Program-made: the position numbers and the translations under genes | Part shown: positions 1 through 11,875 of the stretch, piece by piece | How the letters are laid out: every line of letters begins with the position of its first letter | Numbering within the stretch: the stretch's first letter is position 1 | Assembly: GCF_028502605.1 (NCBI RefSeq) | Contig: NW_026611593.1 | Span: 1,798,001 to 1,862,000 of the forward strand | Direction of reading: 5' to 3' | Length of the DNA: 64,000 nucleotides | DNA from: Trichoderma breve | Taxonomy: Eukaryota > Ascomycota > Sordariomycetes > Hypocreales > Hypocreaceae | The notes under the pieces: generated by a model | What the model saw: the letters and a program-made list of their open reading frames with translations, nothing else | The model's database searches: none | What the model was told of the DNA's origin: nothing

Positions 1-3000
1 ACGCTTCTGCCTTGGGTGGCAGTCTACATCCCAAAGTAGCATATACTTGCCCGGGAGGGAGCCGGAGGGCATACCCGCGCGGTGTGTACTACGATGATGA
101 TGAAACTTGAAATCTCTCATCTCATCTTTTTCTATATCTACTACGTTACTAGAGATGCTCAGCTACATATAACCACGATTGTAAACCTCCAGCAATATAC
201 GAGTATAAGGTAGGATTATATAGAGGTACTATAGTCTCGGCAAATGACCTCGACGCATGTTGTAAGAAGTTTAATCTCCCAGTGCCAGCTAAACATCTGC
301 CCGGGTAAAGCATCAACGGATCCATTGATCCATTGAATCAATGCATCTGGCTGTTGGCACACGCTGAAGGGCCACCCGTCAAGATTTAGTGACCACCAAG
401 GCGCTAACTTAGCAGCCCAGTGAGCACTACAGTACCAGCGCAGTCCGGGGAAGCACCCATTGGATTTGGCTCCAGCCCAACGTGCAAAACGTTGAGGTGA
501 GGTCGGAATGAGAGCCCATTCTTTCCTACTGGCACTAGCAGATAGCTCTACACCATGGTTTCAAGTTTGTCAATACTTCGTTGGTTCTCATCTTGCTATC
601 CATATACCTCCACGATATGAAGGCATTCGCAAGCAGTTCTACCGGCCAAGACAGGAATATTTGCGAGTTGCATCCATCCATACCTGGAGACAAAGTGCCT
701 GCTCCTACTCGTATATCCGAGTACACCACGCATGTACGGAGTACCCGTACAAGCCCGTGTGTTTTGTTTCGTACATGCTACACACACACACCTCTTGTCG
801 GGCCAGGCTGTCGATCCATTTGGGCCGCGTGCCGACGGGGATGATGTCTTTTGCTACCAATCTCGTCTCTTAGACAGAACCATGCTGGGTGATGCGCAAC
901 ACCTAGCTGCGGCTTGCATGCTGCAGCACTCCCAGTCCGCGGCTCCAGTTGCCCATCGACACTATCCGTGTCACACCGACTCAGACCTACTCCCTTGCAG
1001 GACGGTGCTGTGTAACTCAACACTTTCGCTTGAGTCGACGCCGGTGATGCCACCCACACGATGATTGTCAGGCTATCGGATACGGCAAGCTGCATCACGG
1101 AATAAAGGCATGTACCTGTACTCTATGTACTCGTACGAGGACTACCTAAAACGTCGTTGGAGGTTAATGCAAGCAAGGACAAGCACCGCTCCCATGCATG
1201 CACTTATTCTGGCCGGCTTTTGCCCAAGGTTGCACTACTCTCGGTATTGACGGAGTCCCAGAGTATCGGGTCGAGCCGCCCTAAGATTTACATGGACAGC
1301 TGTTTGCGCAGTATCGTGCTCCGTCCTGTACTCCGAAAAGCCACGGGACGGGAATGGCCTTGCACACTTTGGTGGACCGTCAAGCTCGCCAAGGCGGGGA
1401 GTGAAAATGCGTGTTCCTCATACCTAGGCGTCGAGTAATGATCCCGGCCAACAATGCTACCTCGCAGGTAGGGATGGGCTGTGACAATCACATCTGCGAT
1501 AAGTGATGTGATAGGCAGCACACAAGGGGGAAGAAAAAGGAAATAAGAAAAATAAGACAAAAATCACAATATTGGCCATGTGACTCGGACCAGCTTGCTT
1601 GGACCTCTGCAACTATAACCGGAGTGAGAGTGGTGCGTCTGGGCGCTCTCAGACTCACAAAAGCGTTGGGTCCGTCTATTGCCGCGGAAGCCAGACGGTG
1701 CTCCCGCCGAGGCCGCTGTTTCTGCTCTGATGAAGTGCTCGGGGAGACCTCAAGTTGCATCCGGGCAAGACAAGCGGCGGCCTAGCCTAGAGCCTAGGTA
1801 GGTCTCAAAGTGTTTCGATCCATCTCAGCCCCATCATCGGGAGTGGAGAGGGAATCGGCCGAATATTGCCCGTCTGTTTTTCTCTTTTTTTTCTCTCTCT
1901 CTCTTAGCCTTTCTCTTTTGGTGTCTGCGGGTGGAAGACGTGGGGGTCATAAACCTCGCGGCTGACTCGAAGAAACCCCAGAGGGAATTGCATATCCTAA
2001 TACGATGAAGAAGTTAAAGCTGAAAGAAGATCAGATGGTTTCGGTTACCTAACTGAGTAACTCTAGGTGTAAGCGATCCTTTCAATAGCCGCAGGGGGTG
2101 TCGGCATGGATATGGATACGAAAAAGAACCATGCAACGATGGATGTGCAGAACGGAGTATTAGACGCATGTGTATGCAATGCAAAGCAGCCGTACATCAG
2201 CCGTTGGGTAGCTGTGCTTCTATGGCGCATTAGAAAATTTTTCCTGCTTGCGTTGCGTCAGTGTGAGGAACAAGAAAAAAGGCATTGGATCATCTTTGAG
2301 CTGATTCCAGCGTCGTTTGATTCCCGAATATTGATCAAATATTCTTCTGGAAAATTGGGCTCCACCAATTGAGTTACACTACGGAGTAGGCCTCAGGGGG
2401 CGACGAGCTACCTCTCAGACTCATACTTGAACGGGACATGTGCGTTTGCCCGGGCAGCTTTCTGACACCACGAATTGAAGCTGTTTGGAAAACTAACTAC
2501 CGGCATCCTCTTCCGCAGGTAGCTGCGGACGAAAGCCCTCCTAGTGCCAACAATCTAGGCGTTTAGGCGTGGTATTTCCCAACTTTCAGGGACAGCTGTG
2601 AAATAAGGCTGTCAATTGAACGACGGCATAAAGTATATGATATTGCCATGTTATTAATTGCTTGGTGATGATGCCACTGGCAGTTTCACCTACAGAAAAG
2701 AAGGAGATGAAGCCGTGTTGAAGAGCCACGCCGCTGCAATTGACACTCGTCAGCAGCTATTGGTGAAGTTTCAGATAGAGTTGACAAGAGCAACTGTATG
2801 CGGAGCGGGTTGGTTGATTGGTAGCCATGGGGAAATGAAGGCCGTTTATCCACACTACCACACTTTACACCTTTTGGCCAGGCTTTTCTGCCTATTGGCT
2901 CCTCACATCACGCGGCTTACGTCGATATTTTGCCACTTTTTTGTTCTCCTTTTCTGGCCCCTGAATCGTGAAGAGGACTATCATTTAGAGCAATGGTTCG

Positions 3001-3962
3001 TTACATGAAACATTGTGGGAGGTTTACTTTCTGGATATGATGTTGAATGGTAAGAATGGTCGTGTGATCTGTTAAAATTTTGGCAGAGCGTCAATCAGTT
3101 TACCTCAATGTACGAGTATACTTAAGATGTCTACTACGTGCTAATCAATTCGCACTTATTCCTCGAAAACATATTAAGACACTGCAGCAATGGTGTAATA
3201 ATACTCCTAGGTGAAACATCATTTTTGCATACAACATCCAGCTGTTGAATCAAACGCAAATGCATCAATTGAATTTATGGCTACAAACTTTGCCAAGCTG
3301 GAAAAACGTAAAAGTTTCCCCAATTGCCATGCCAACTGTCAAAAAGGTCCTTGATCCTTTTGCTCTGCTGCACGTTACCCCTCAACCCCGCCATGCCACC
3401 TCGGGCCACTGGTCCGCTCAGGTACCCCGCCTGTGGCGCAGGCACAACTCTACTGCTACCTCAACTGTAATCTGTCAATGTTTAAGCACTGAGGTATGCC
3501 AAAGTTGAGATTTGTTGCATTCCATTGATATTGATGTTCCTTGCAACGGGTGGCATTAGACTGTGAGTTCCTGACCAAGCTAATTATATCTCTCGCTATT
3601 TACATATACATCAGGATATCATGATAGATAATAATATTCAACAATCTTTTTAGAGAATCTCTTGGTTACTATGAGGTCCATAGCACTATAACATTCAAGG
3701 TTCTCTGAGCAAAAGTCCTTGTAGGCAGACAGCCTTGCGTACCTAAAAGCTGCACGCCCAAGCCACAGTGTGCCCTATGAGCCTATGAGTGCACGTCCTG
3801 TCCACTGGATGATGTACCCGCTCTAGCTGCTTTAGGCATCTTGTGTGGCTTCACCCAAGAACTTTTGGCAGATTCTGCGTGCCGCCAGAAACCGCCAGCC
3901 GCTCAGAGGTTCCTTATAGAGACTCGGCTGCTTAAGCTCCAGCCACGCGGCGTGCTGGCCTG
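1..3962. other. Gene-free stretch at the left end
   Basis: No open frame in this 4-kb stretch resembles a protein family or shows a believable exon structure. The longest frames (about 120 codons near 508-873 and 2658-3008) have irregular composition and overlap other frames of similar length. The stretch becomes AT-richer from about 2.6 kb to 3.7 kb. It holds scattered copies of short motifs that recur in other gene-free parts of the window (TACGGAGTA at 735-743 and 2380-2388, CCTAGGTAGG at 1793-1802). The last few hundred bases presumably contain the DPP3 promoter. Confidence 0.6.
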
Positions 3963-6687
3963 ATGTCTTCCCTCTTACTGCCCCTCATCTCGCGCAGGTC
4001 GCCAGCAATAAGATTCTCAGTTGCTTCACTGAAGCATCGTCCAATTCTCAGACACAATCTCGCTCCTCGCCTTGCAACTGTCGCCCTGTCCAGGTTGTTT
4101 GCCTCAACAACACCCAACATGAAGCCTGAGGACCTTAAGCACTACCTGGCGGATCAGCCACCCTCCGTCGTCCGCCTCGAGATTGAGAAGCACTTTGGTC
4201 TCTTGACTGACCAACAGAAGCGATATGCTCACTTTATCAGCAAGTAGGTTATGTCTTTACACTTTCACCCTGCTTACCGTAGCAATGATCGTGCCACGGA
4301 TATGACCGGATGCCTGTTATTTACACTTCTTTAGGGCTGCGTTTGCCGGTTCCAGGATTGTCCTGCGCCAGCTCTCTCCAGAGTCAGAGCCCATCTACGA
4401 CTTGATCATCGCCCTTCACAAGTCGGCCAATGGCGACTGGAATGCACTGGCTCAAAAGGCCGGTGTTGAAGAGTCCGAACTGACCCTTTTCCTCGAATAT
4501 GTGGCCATGTTTCTTGGCAACATGGGCAACTATAAGAGCTTTGGCGATGCCAAGTTTATCCCCAGATGCAGCGAAAAGACTGTTTCCGCTCTGGCTGCCA
4601 CATCCCCTGAAGCACAAAAGTTCTACGATGCCACCAAAGGCGCCATCTTCAGCCATGAGGACCCAGGTTCGATGCATCTTGGATTCCTCGACGCTGGCCA
4701 CATGACCACCTACTACCCCGATTCTAAGGGCATCACCAAGAGCGAGATTGAGGCTGTCTCGGCCTGGATGGAAGAGAAGAGACTGTTGCCCGAGAACACC
4801 AGGCTGCGAAAGACCGCGGATGGTTTTGATATTCTCATTGCTTCAGCCGTTACCAGCGTCCCCGCTGACGGAGGCGACATTGGAAAGGAAACTCGATTCA
4901 CCGTTGAAAATGGACCCCTCAAGGGCAAGACCATCAGCCTTGTCTATGGTGACTATGCTGAGGAGATGAAGAACATTACTGCCTATATCAAGCAGGCTGC
5001 TGCCAACGCGGACAATGAAAATCAGAAGAACATGCACCTGGCATATGCCAAGTCGTTCGAGACTGGATCCTTGGAGGCATTCAAGGACAGCCAGCGTTTC
5101 TGGATCAAGGATAAGGGTCCTAGTGTCGAGTGCAACATCGGCTTCATTGAAACTTATCGTGACCCTGCTGGTGTTCGTGGTGAATGGGAGGGTTTCGCAT
5201 CCAGTCAGTATCCCCACATACCAACCTTGTCCTTGTACATCGTTACTAATGCCATTTTACAGTGGTTAACCGTATGTCACTCGTCACATCTGCAGAGTGA
5301 TATTAGGCATTTTCAGCTAACATAACTGCAGAGGAGCGTACTCGCGCTTTCGGGGAGCTGGTCGAGGCTTCACCTTCTCTCATCCCTCTGCTACCCTGGG
5401 GCAAGGAATTTGAGAAGGACAAGTTCCTTTCTCCAGACTTTACTTCTCTGGAAGTGATGACATTCGCAAGTCAGTAATATCGTAACCTCTCTGCATTTAC
5501 ATCACACATTACCCTTTCATTTGAGCTAACAATTGCTAGACTCTGGGATTCCCGCCGGTATCAACATGTGAGCATCAAATTCCTTTTTGTGTTCAAAACG
5601 TCTCTCCTATGTACTGACATGGCCCAGTCCCAACTACGACGACATCCGACAGACTGAGGGATTCAAGAATGTGTCCCTTGGAAACGTGCTGAGCGCCAAG
5701 GCTCCTAATGAAAAGATCCCCTTCATCCGCGAGGAAGATTTGGCCGTGTACCAGGCAAACCGTGATGCCGCCTTTGAGGTTCAAGTTGGCCTTCACGAGC
5801 TGACTGGTAAGAGCCTTTTCCCCTTCATTCACTCTTGCAGCCTTGTTAATCATCTACTCAGGCCACGGATGCGGCAAGCTCTTGCAAGAGACCGCTGATG
5901 GAGTATACAACTTCGACAAGGAGAATCCTCCTGTCAGCCCTGTTACCCAAAAGCCCATCGCCACCTGGTACAAGCCTGGCCAGACCTGGAGCTCGGTCTT
6001 TGGACCCATCGCCGCCTCATATGAGGAATGCCGTGCAGAATTGGTTGCTATGCACCTGAGCTGCGAATTCCCCGTCCTGAAGATCTTTGGATTTGGAGAC
6101 GGATCAGAAGACATCAACGGCCCCGCTGGAGATGTCCTCTACGCATCTTACCTCTCCATGGCTCGTGCTGGTCTCGCTTCTCTGGAGATGTGGGATCCCA
6201 AGAGCCAGAAATGGGGACAGGCACACAGCCAGGCTCGATTCTCAATTCTCAAGTCATTCCTCGAAGCCGGCGACGATTTCTGCAAGTTGGATTATACCAA
6301 GGATGATCTCTCTGATTTGACCATCAAGCTGGACAGGTCCAAGATTCTCACAGCTGGTCGTGACGGTAAGTTGAAGTAATTACCCACCAAACTGACTATG
6401 ACTAAACAACATTTTTAGCTGTTGCCAAATATCTTCAGAAACTTCACGTTTATAAGTCAACTGCGGATGTGAAGACTGGTACCGACTTTTACACCCAGAT
6501 GAGCACCGTTGGCTTGGACTTCTGGGGCACCAAGGTCCGCCAGGTTGTTCTTGATAACAAGCAGCCTCGCAAGGTCTTCATCCAGGCCAACACTACCTTG
6601 GATGAGGCCACTGGCACTGTGTCGATCAAGCACTACGATGCTACGCTCTTGGGAATGATTCAGAGCTGGGCCGACAGAGACTTGTAA
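3963..6687 (+). CDS. DPP3: Dipeptidyl peptidase III (zinc metallopeptidase M49)
   Basis: This exopeptidase removes dipeptides from the N-terminus of oligopeptides. I place eight exons: 3963-4243, 4335-5203, 5263-5271, 5332-5469, 5540-5567, 5628-5806, 5862-6365 and 6419-6687, giving 758 residues with all phases consistent. The M49 zinc motif HELTGH (residues 498-503) is completed only by splicing, because the intron at 5807-5861 splits its glycine codon. The second zinc motif EECRAE lies at 556-561, close to the spacing known in human DPP III. Exon 3 is only 9 nt and exon 5 only 28 nt; both are needed to restore conserved sequence (MVNQERTR and [15 protein letters not shown]). The first 52 residues are rich in Arg, Ser and Leu with no acidic residue, like a mitochondrial presequence. 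A second ATG at 4119 would give the usual cytosolic form of 706 residues. The gene is convergent with the eL6 gene. Confidence 0.95.
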
Positions 6688-7346
6688 GAAAACGAAACGC
6701 ATTGATATGAGTATCGAAAATAGCGATATGTCTGCGAAATACATTGTAAAAGAGCCACAAGAATAAACAGATACCCTCTCAAAAAAGATAGAGAGCTATG
6801 TTACCACTCGATTTATTCTCGTGAATTACCAACTATGATGTTATGTCTCTTTACGCCTCGAAACGTAGGGCTCACTTATATAAAGTCGTCACCAAAAATG
6901 CTTATCCAACATTTGCAAAGTATGAAAATGGTATTAACACGTTGGCATTTGTATGTAGTTTTTTATACCGTTAAGGCTCTCTTTCACCGTTTCCTGGGCA
7001 GAGTGATGCTCCATTAAAATTTAGCCTTTCCTCGCCTTCATTTTTTGCATTGGAAGTGGACATGGATATGGCAAGTTGGAAGGTTGTGTCGTTCACAGAC
7101 GTGTTTTGTTTTTACCAGAAGCCTGGTGGAAGAAAATCATTTATGCTCGTTTTGTTTTTTTTGACTGTAAAAACCTGATTACAGACGCCAAGATGTGACC
7201 GATGCCGTCGACTTCCAAATGCAATTGGCCAAACCAGCCCATTTCGGAGACCCTTTCCGTTCTACAACCCGCATCTTGACCAACACCCCAGTAAACTCCA
7301 CCCCGCGCTTTCGACCTGCCAGAGAGATTTTGTGTTTGAATCAAAT
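6688..7346. other. Intergenic region between convergent DPP3 and RPL6
   Basis: The region holds the 3' ends of two convergent genes. It is AT-rich, with an AATAAA at about 6763, and I see no gene or structured RNA in it. Confidence 0.6.
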
Positions 7347-8402
7347 TTACCACGCCATCTCGTGGGGCTTGTCACCCTTCCGCAGGCTGAAGGTGCTGGC
7401 GAGGTAGCTGGCCAACAGATCCACCTTCTTGATGCTAGCAAGCAGAGCCTTGTCGACAGCCTTCTGGTCGGCAGCACGGCTGCTGTTGATCTCCTTCTTC
7501 TGTAATTCAAGCCCTGTTAGCAAATCCACGCTCTCTTGCTCATCTCCTCATCTCCCGCTTTTTTTCTTCCAGATTTTTGCACATACCTGGGGCTTCTCTC
7601 CCTGCTTGAAGAAAGCCTCAGCGGAAGCCTTCTCCTTGGCCTTCTCGGCGGTGAAGTACTTGGGCTGAGAGATCTCCTCGATCTTGGCGGCGTCAAGGCC
7701 GGAGATGTCGACCTTGTAGGAGGTGGCGATGACGTATCGGGCGTTAACTCTTCGCAGGGGAACGCCGTTGATCTTGAAGGGACCAGTGACGAGGAGAACA
7801 CCCTGGTCAAGAGTCTTGAGGAGGACGACACGCTTGCCGCGGAAGCGGCCAGCGAGGAGGATCAGGACGGTACCAGGCTGGAGGGTCTTTCGGGGGGCCC
7901 AAGTTCGGACGGCCTTGCGAACCTATTTGTTTCCAAAGCGTGTCAGCGCGACCTGAATTCTTTTTCCCATGGATGACGATCGGTGCGTCGCAAAGTAAGG
8001 GGGATTGGAAAAGGGACCACCAGGTGCCGGAGTCTGTTCGCAATTTGGGGAGGCGTCGTGTTGTCGGTTTTGGATACATGTTTGGTCATTCCCAAAGGAA
8101 AATTGAAGAAAAGAAAATTGACCAAGCGCCAAATCTCGAAAGCGCTGCCAACCCGCATCCCGGCGTTCCCAAACAACCCAAAATTGTTCCCTTCAATTCC
8201 AATCGCCGTGTCGTTCCCAAATTGCGAATGCAGACATCTGTACCAGGGGCTTTCTCTTAATTGCGACGCATGACCAGACACAACTCACCTTCTTCGGTTC
8301 GCTCTCGTCGTCGGCAGGGTACCACTTCTTCGCCTGGTCCGCGGAGGCGGGAACCTCCCGGGTCGACTTCCCGAACTGCTTGGTCGTGGGCTTGGCCGAC
8401 AT
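7347..8402 (-). CDS. RPL6: 60S ribosomal protein L6 (eL6)
   Basis: This is a structural protein of the large cytosolic ribosomal subunit. Three exons, 8402-8289, 7922-7587 and 7499-7347, give 200 residues. The N-terminal exon is basic and ends in EPKK. The second exon carries the conserved eL6 core, starting [12 protein letters not shown] and containing [20 protein letters not shown] and [20 protein letters not shown]. The C-terminal exon ends in a lysine- and serine-rich tail. The first intron, 366 nt, is long for this window, while the second is 87 nt. I searched the long intron for C/D-box snoRNA signals and found none. The start ATG is followed by the usual MSAK. The gene is divergent from HSP78, with 448 bp between the two start codons. 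Confidence 0.95.
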
Positions 8403-8850
8403 ATTGACTCTCTCGGGTGTCTGATATGTGGGTGTGGAGAGGATGAGGAAGACACGTTCGTGATGTTCACCCGAACGGAAATGTTGGATTTCTTTGTGAG
8501 CGCCGCTAGCGAGTTTGTGGGAAGCAAAATGTGAACCCTCAGGCACTAAACCGCTTACGGCGCCAATCCGTAGCAGCCATTCCCGCTTGCTGGTGGGACA
8601 TGGGGCTCAACGCACGTGATGATAAGATAGGCGCTAGTGCTGGGCCGATGGCGGCCGAAGATGCTCGAAAGTGCTGTCGAGATCGTGAAGCTACGATAAG
8701 AGCTTCGGCCTGTGGGATAAAGAGGGAGGCAACGCCACTGGCGATGTCCTTTTGCTTGTTTCTTCTTGCAAATATCTCCCTCGATTCTATTTTGATTCTG
8801 AGTACATATTCTTATTTATATCACCATTCTTACTCACTTTAGCCGCCACA
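8403..8850. promoter_or_regulatory. Divergent promoter region of RPL6 and HSP78
   Basis: This 448-bp interval separates the start codons of two divergent genes. It includes a CACGTG E-box at 8613-8618, near its middle. I could not find a clean array of heat-shock elements (alternating GAA and TTC units), although HSP78 is heat-inducible in yeast. A pyrimidine-rich tract precedes the HSP78 start. Confidence 0.5.
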
Positions 8851-11226
8851 ATGCAAGCCAGGCGACAGTTGTTGTCCTCGGCCCAGCGCATTGCTGGTGC
8901 CTCTAACAGGCTCACAAGACCAGTCATTGCACGATCAGCCATTAGGCCTCTGCTCTTAGGGGCCTCATCATCACGACTTGCTCCGGCCTTATTAGTAAGA
9001 ACATATGCCAATGGACGTCCACATCCACCAGGAGGAACCCATCGAATGAACATGGGAGGTGGTGAACCCGAGAAGCCCGCACTGGAACAATTCGGCATTG
9101 ATTTGACAGCCAAAGCTCGGGATGGTAAGCTGGATCCTGTAATTGGAAGAGATGCAGAGATTCAGCGTACAATTCAAATTCTATCCCGGCGGACTAAAAA
9201 CAACCCGGTTCTCATCGGAAATGCCGGAACTGGCAAGACGGCCATCCTGGAGGGATTAGCATTGCGCATCGTCCGGGGTGATGTTCCGGAGAGTGTCAAA
9301 AACAAAAGAGTCATCTCCCTGGATCTAGGATCACTGATTGCCGGAGCCAAGTTTCGAGGCGACTTTGAAGAGCGCCTAAAGAAGGTGCTAGATGAAGTTC
9401 AAAAGGCGGAAGGCCAGGTGATTCTCTTCATTGACGAGTTACACACTCTCCTAGGACTGGGAAAAGCCGAAGGCTCCATTGATGCTTCAAATCTGCTCAA
9501 GCCGGCCTTGGCTCGTGGTGAACTGCAATGCTGCGGCGCCACTACCCTTGCCGAATATCGTGTTATTGAAAAGGACGTGGCGCTCGCCAGACGTTTCCAG
9601 CCCATCATTGTTAGTGAGCCAACCGTAGAAGACACCATCAGCATCTTGCGAGGTATCAAGGACAAATACGAAGTCCACCATGGTGTTCGAATCACTGACG
9701 GTGCTTTGGTGGCCGCTGCTGCCTTGTCCAACCGATACATCACGGATCGATTCCTCCCGGATAAGGCCATCGATTTGATGGACGAGGCGGCAAGCCACTT
9801 GAAACTGCAACACGAAAGCAAACCCGAGGACATCATGAGGCTGGACCATAAAATCATGACGATTCAGATCGAACTGGAGAGTTTGCGTAAAGAAACAGAC
9901 GTTGCAAGCAAGGAGCGCAGAGAGAAATTGGAGCAAGACTTAAAGAAGTATTACGACGAAATCTCGGAGCTCAATGCCAGGTGGGATAAGGAAAAGTCCG
10001 AAATCGAATCAGTCAAGAAAATCCAGGAGGACCTCGACAAGGCCCGATTCGAGCTCGAGCAGGCGCAGAGAGATGGAAACTTTGCTCGAGCCTCCGAGCT
10101 CCGGTTCGGCGTCATTCCCAACCTCGAGCAAAAGTTGCCCTCTGATAAGGAAATCCAACAAGACACTGCCGACGGAACTCTCATCCACGACTCAGTGACA
10201 GCCGATGACATTGGCAATGTCGTATCCCGCATCACTGGCATCCCCGTCTCGAAGCTCACATCGGGACACATTGAGAAGTTGGTTCACATGGAGGATATTC
10301 TACGGGAATCCGTCAAGGGACAAGAAGATGCCATCAAGGCTGTTTCCAACGCCGTGCGGCTCCAGAGAGCGGGCCTAAGCGGCGATAATCGCCCCCTGGC
10401 CTCATTCTTCTTCCTCGGACCGACTGGTGTCGGCAAGACTGAGCTTTGCAAGAAGCTCGCCAACTTCCTCTTCTCGACCGAGTCTGCCGTCGTCCGGTTT
10501 GACATGTCCGAGTTCCAGGAGAAACACACCATCTCTCGACTCATCGGTGCCCCATCTGGCTACGTTGGATACGAAGACGCGGGACAGCTTACTGAAGCTG
10601 TCCGTCGCAAACCTTATGCCGTTCTCTTATTTGACGAATTCGAAAAGGCACACCGCGACATCTCCGCCCTACTCCTCCAGGTCCTTGATGAAGGTTATCT
10701 CACCGATGCTCAAGGTCACAAAGTCGATTTCAAGAACACCATCATCGTCCTTACGTCCAACCTAGGAGCAGACATCCTTGTCGGCCAGAACCACCTACAC
10801 CCATACAAAGAGGACGCCAACGGCGACATTGATCCATCAGTTCGCCAGGCAGTCATGGACGTAGTCTCATCCGCCTACCCGCCAGAATTCCTCAACCGCA
10901 TCGACTCATTCATCATCTTCAAGCGGCTAGCCCTGAGCGCCATCCGCGAAATCGTCGACATCCGCCTCAGGGAGCTTCAGCAGCGTCTGGACGACCGGCG
11001 CATCACCCTCTCCATATCAGACGACATCAAGGACTGGCTAGCCGAGCGAGGCTACGACCCCAAATTCGGAGCCCGTCCTTTGAACAGGCTGATTACAAAC
11101 GAGATTAGCAACGGGCTTGCTGATAAGATCATCAGAGGCGAACTCAAGATGGGAGAAACGGCCGAAGTCAGATTAAGAGATGACAAGGACGGACTGGAAA
11201 TCGTGAATATTTCCGAGACTGCTTAA
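8851..11226 (+). CDS. HSP78: Mitochondrial ClpB-family disaggregase Hsp78
   Basis: This AAA+ chaperone dissolves protein aggregates in the mitochondrial matrix together with mitochondrial Hsp70. It is a single exon of 791 residues. The N-terminus ([13 protein letters not shown] and on to about residue 55) is rich in Arg, Ala and Ser and lacks acidic residues, as expected of a presequence. The first nucleotide-binding domain has Walker A GNAGTGKT near residue 123 and Walker B LFIDE near 190. A charged coiled-coil middle domain follows at about 340-450. The second nucleotide-binding domain has Walker A GPTGVGKT near 522 and Walker B LLFDE near 590. The N-terminal substrate domain of bacterial ClpB and cytosolic Hsp104 is missing, which is typical of Hsp78. 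I chose the ATG at 8851 because the frame upstream has no other ATG and encodes non-conserved sequence. Confidence 0.95.
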   Translation: MQARRQLLSSAQRIAGASNRLTRPVIARSAIRPLLLGASSSRLAPALLVRTYANGRPHPPGGTHRMNMGGGEPEKPALEQFGIDLTAKARDGKLDPVIGRDAEIQRTIQILSRRTKNNPVLIGNAGTGKTAILEGLALRIVRGDVPESVKNKRVISLDLGSLIAGAKFRGDFEERLKKVLDEVQKAEGQVILFIDELHTLLGLGKAEGSIDASNLLKPALARGELQCCGATTLAEYRVIEKDVALARRFQPIIVSEPTVEDTISILRGIKDKYEVHHGVRITDGALVAAAALSNRYITDRFLPDKAIDLMDEAASHLKLQHESKPEDIMRLDHKIMTIQIELESLRKETDVASKERREKLEQDLKKYYDEISELNARWDKEKSEIESVKKIQEDLDKARFELEQAQRDGNFARASELRFGVIPNLEQKLPSDKEIQQDTADGTLIHDSVTADDIGNVVSRITGIPVSKLTSGHIEKLVHMEDILRESVKGQEDAIKAVSNAVRLQRAGLSGDNRPLASFFFLGPTGVGKTELCKKLANFLFSTESAVVRFDMSEFQEKHTISRLIGAPSGYVGYEDAGQLTEAVRRKPYAVLLFDEFEKAHRDISALLLQVLDEGYLTDAQGHKVDFKNTIIVLTSNLGADILVGQNHLHPYKEDANGDIDPSVRQAVMDVVSSAYPPEFLNRIDSFIIFKRLALSAIREIVDIRLRELQQRLDDRRITLSISDDIKDWLAERGYDPKFGARPLNRLITNEISNGLADKIIRGELKMGETAEVRLRDDKDGLEIVNISETA

Positions 11227-11875
11227 ATGGACAGTGGAGAAAAAGAAAAAGAAAAAAAGAAGCATTATTGGCGCATTTCTTCTGCATTTACTGGTAATGT
11301 ACTATTTTAGCTGGCATTGGAGGAGTTGGCCATGAGTAAAAGAATGTACCATTTGTATACTAGGTCTACAGACTCCTCTCGGAAATTGTAAATTAGTTGA
11401 TACCCCCCTTTGGATTTAAAAAAAAAAAAATTGATTCCAAAGTACTTTTAAGAAGCAACCTCGACGTGAAATCAATGGTAGCTGAAACTAATACCTATGG
11501 ATAGTTGTTGGTGTTCCTATTCCTATATGCATCATTGAGTCTGTGCTCAACCAGTAGCGCCTAGGATTTGGCATCCAGTCATTTCATCCAAGGCTCTGGT
11601 GTGACCTCCTATTAAATCAGCCCAAGCAGCTCGAGCAGATCCTCTATAACGTAAAATCTCTATCTTCATAAAACAGTCCATTAACCCATGCCGTGTTTCA
11701 TATGGCAATGGGTCCATGAAAGCCACCGTACATTACTATTTTCAAAGAGATGGCTTCTTCAATTTTCAACCTCTCATACATCATTTTCGTAGATTCCAGT
11801 ATTGAGGATTGCAACGGGAACAGCTGTTTCCGTTTGGTGGGTATATTGCTGACGTTCAATTGTCGGGCTGGATCT
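11227..11875. other. Intergenic region between convergent HSP78 and zafA-like gene
   Basis: This is the shared 3' flank of two convergent genes. It holds an A-run at about 11419-11430. A short minus-strand frame at 11698-11889 overlaps the end of the zinc-finger gene and shows no family resemblance. I see nothing else. Confidence 0.6.

Noticed and set aside
508..873. Open frame of 121 codons at the left end
   Set aside because: Irregular composition and overlapping frames on both strands, with no conserved motif or splice pattern.
7923..8288. snoRNA hosted in the long RPL6 intron
   Set aside because: I searched the intron for a TGATGA C box paired with a CTGA D box and found no C box. The only CTGA fits the branch site.
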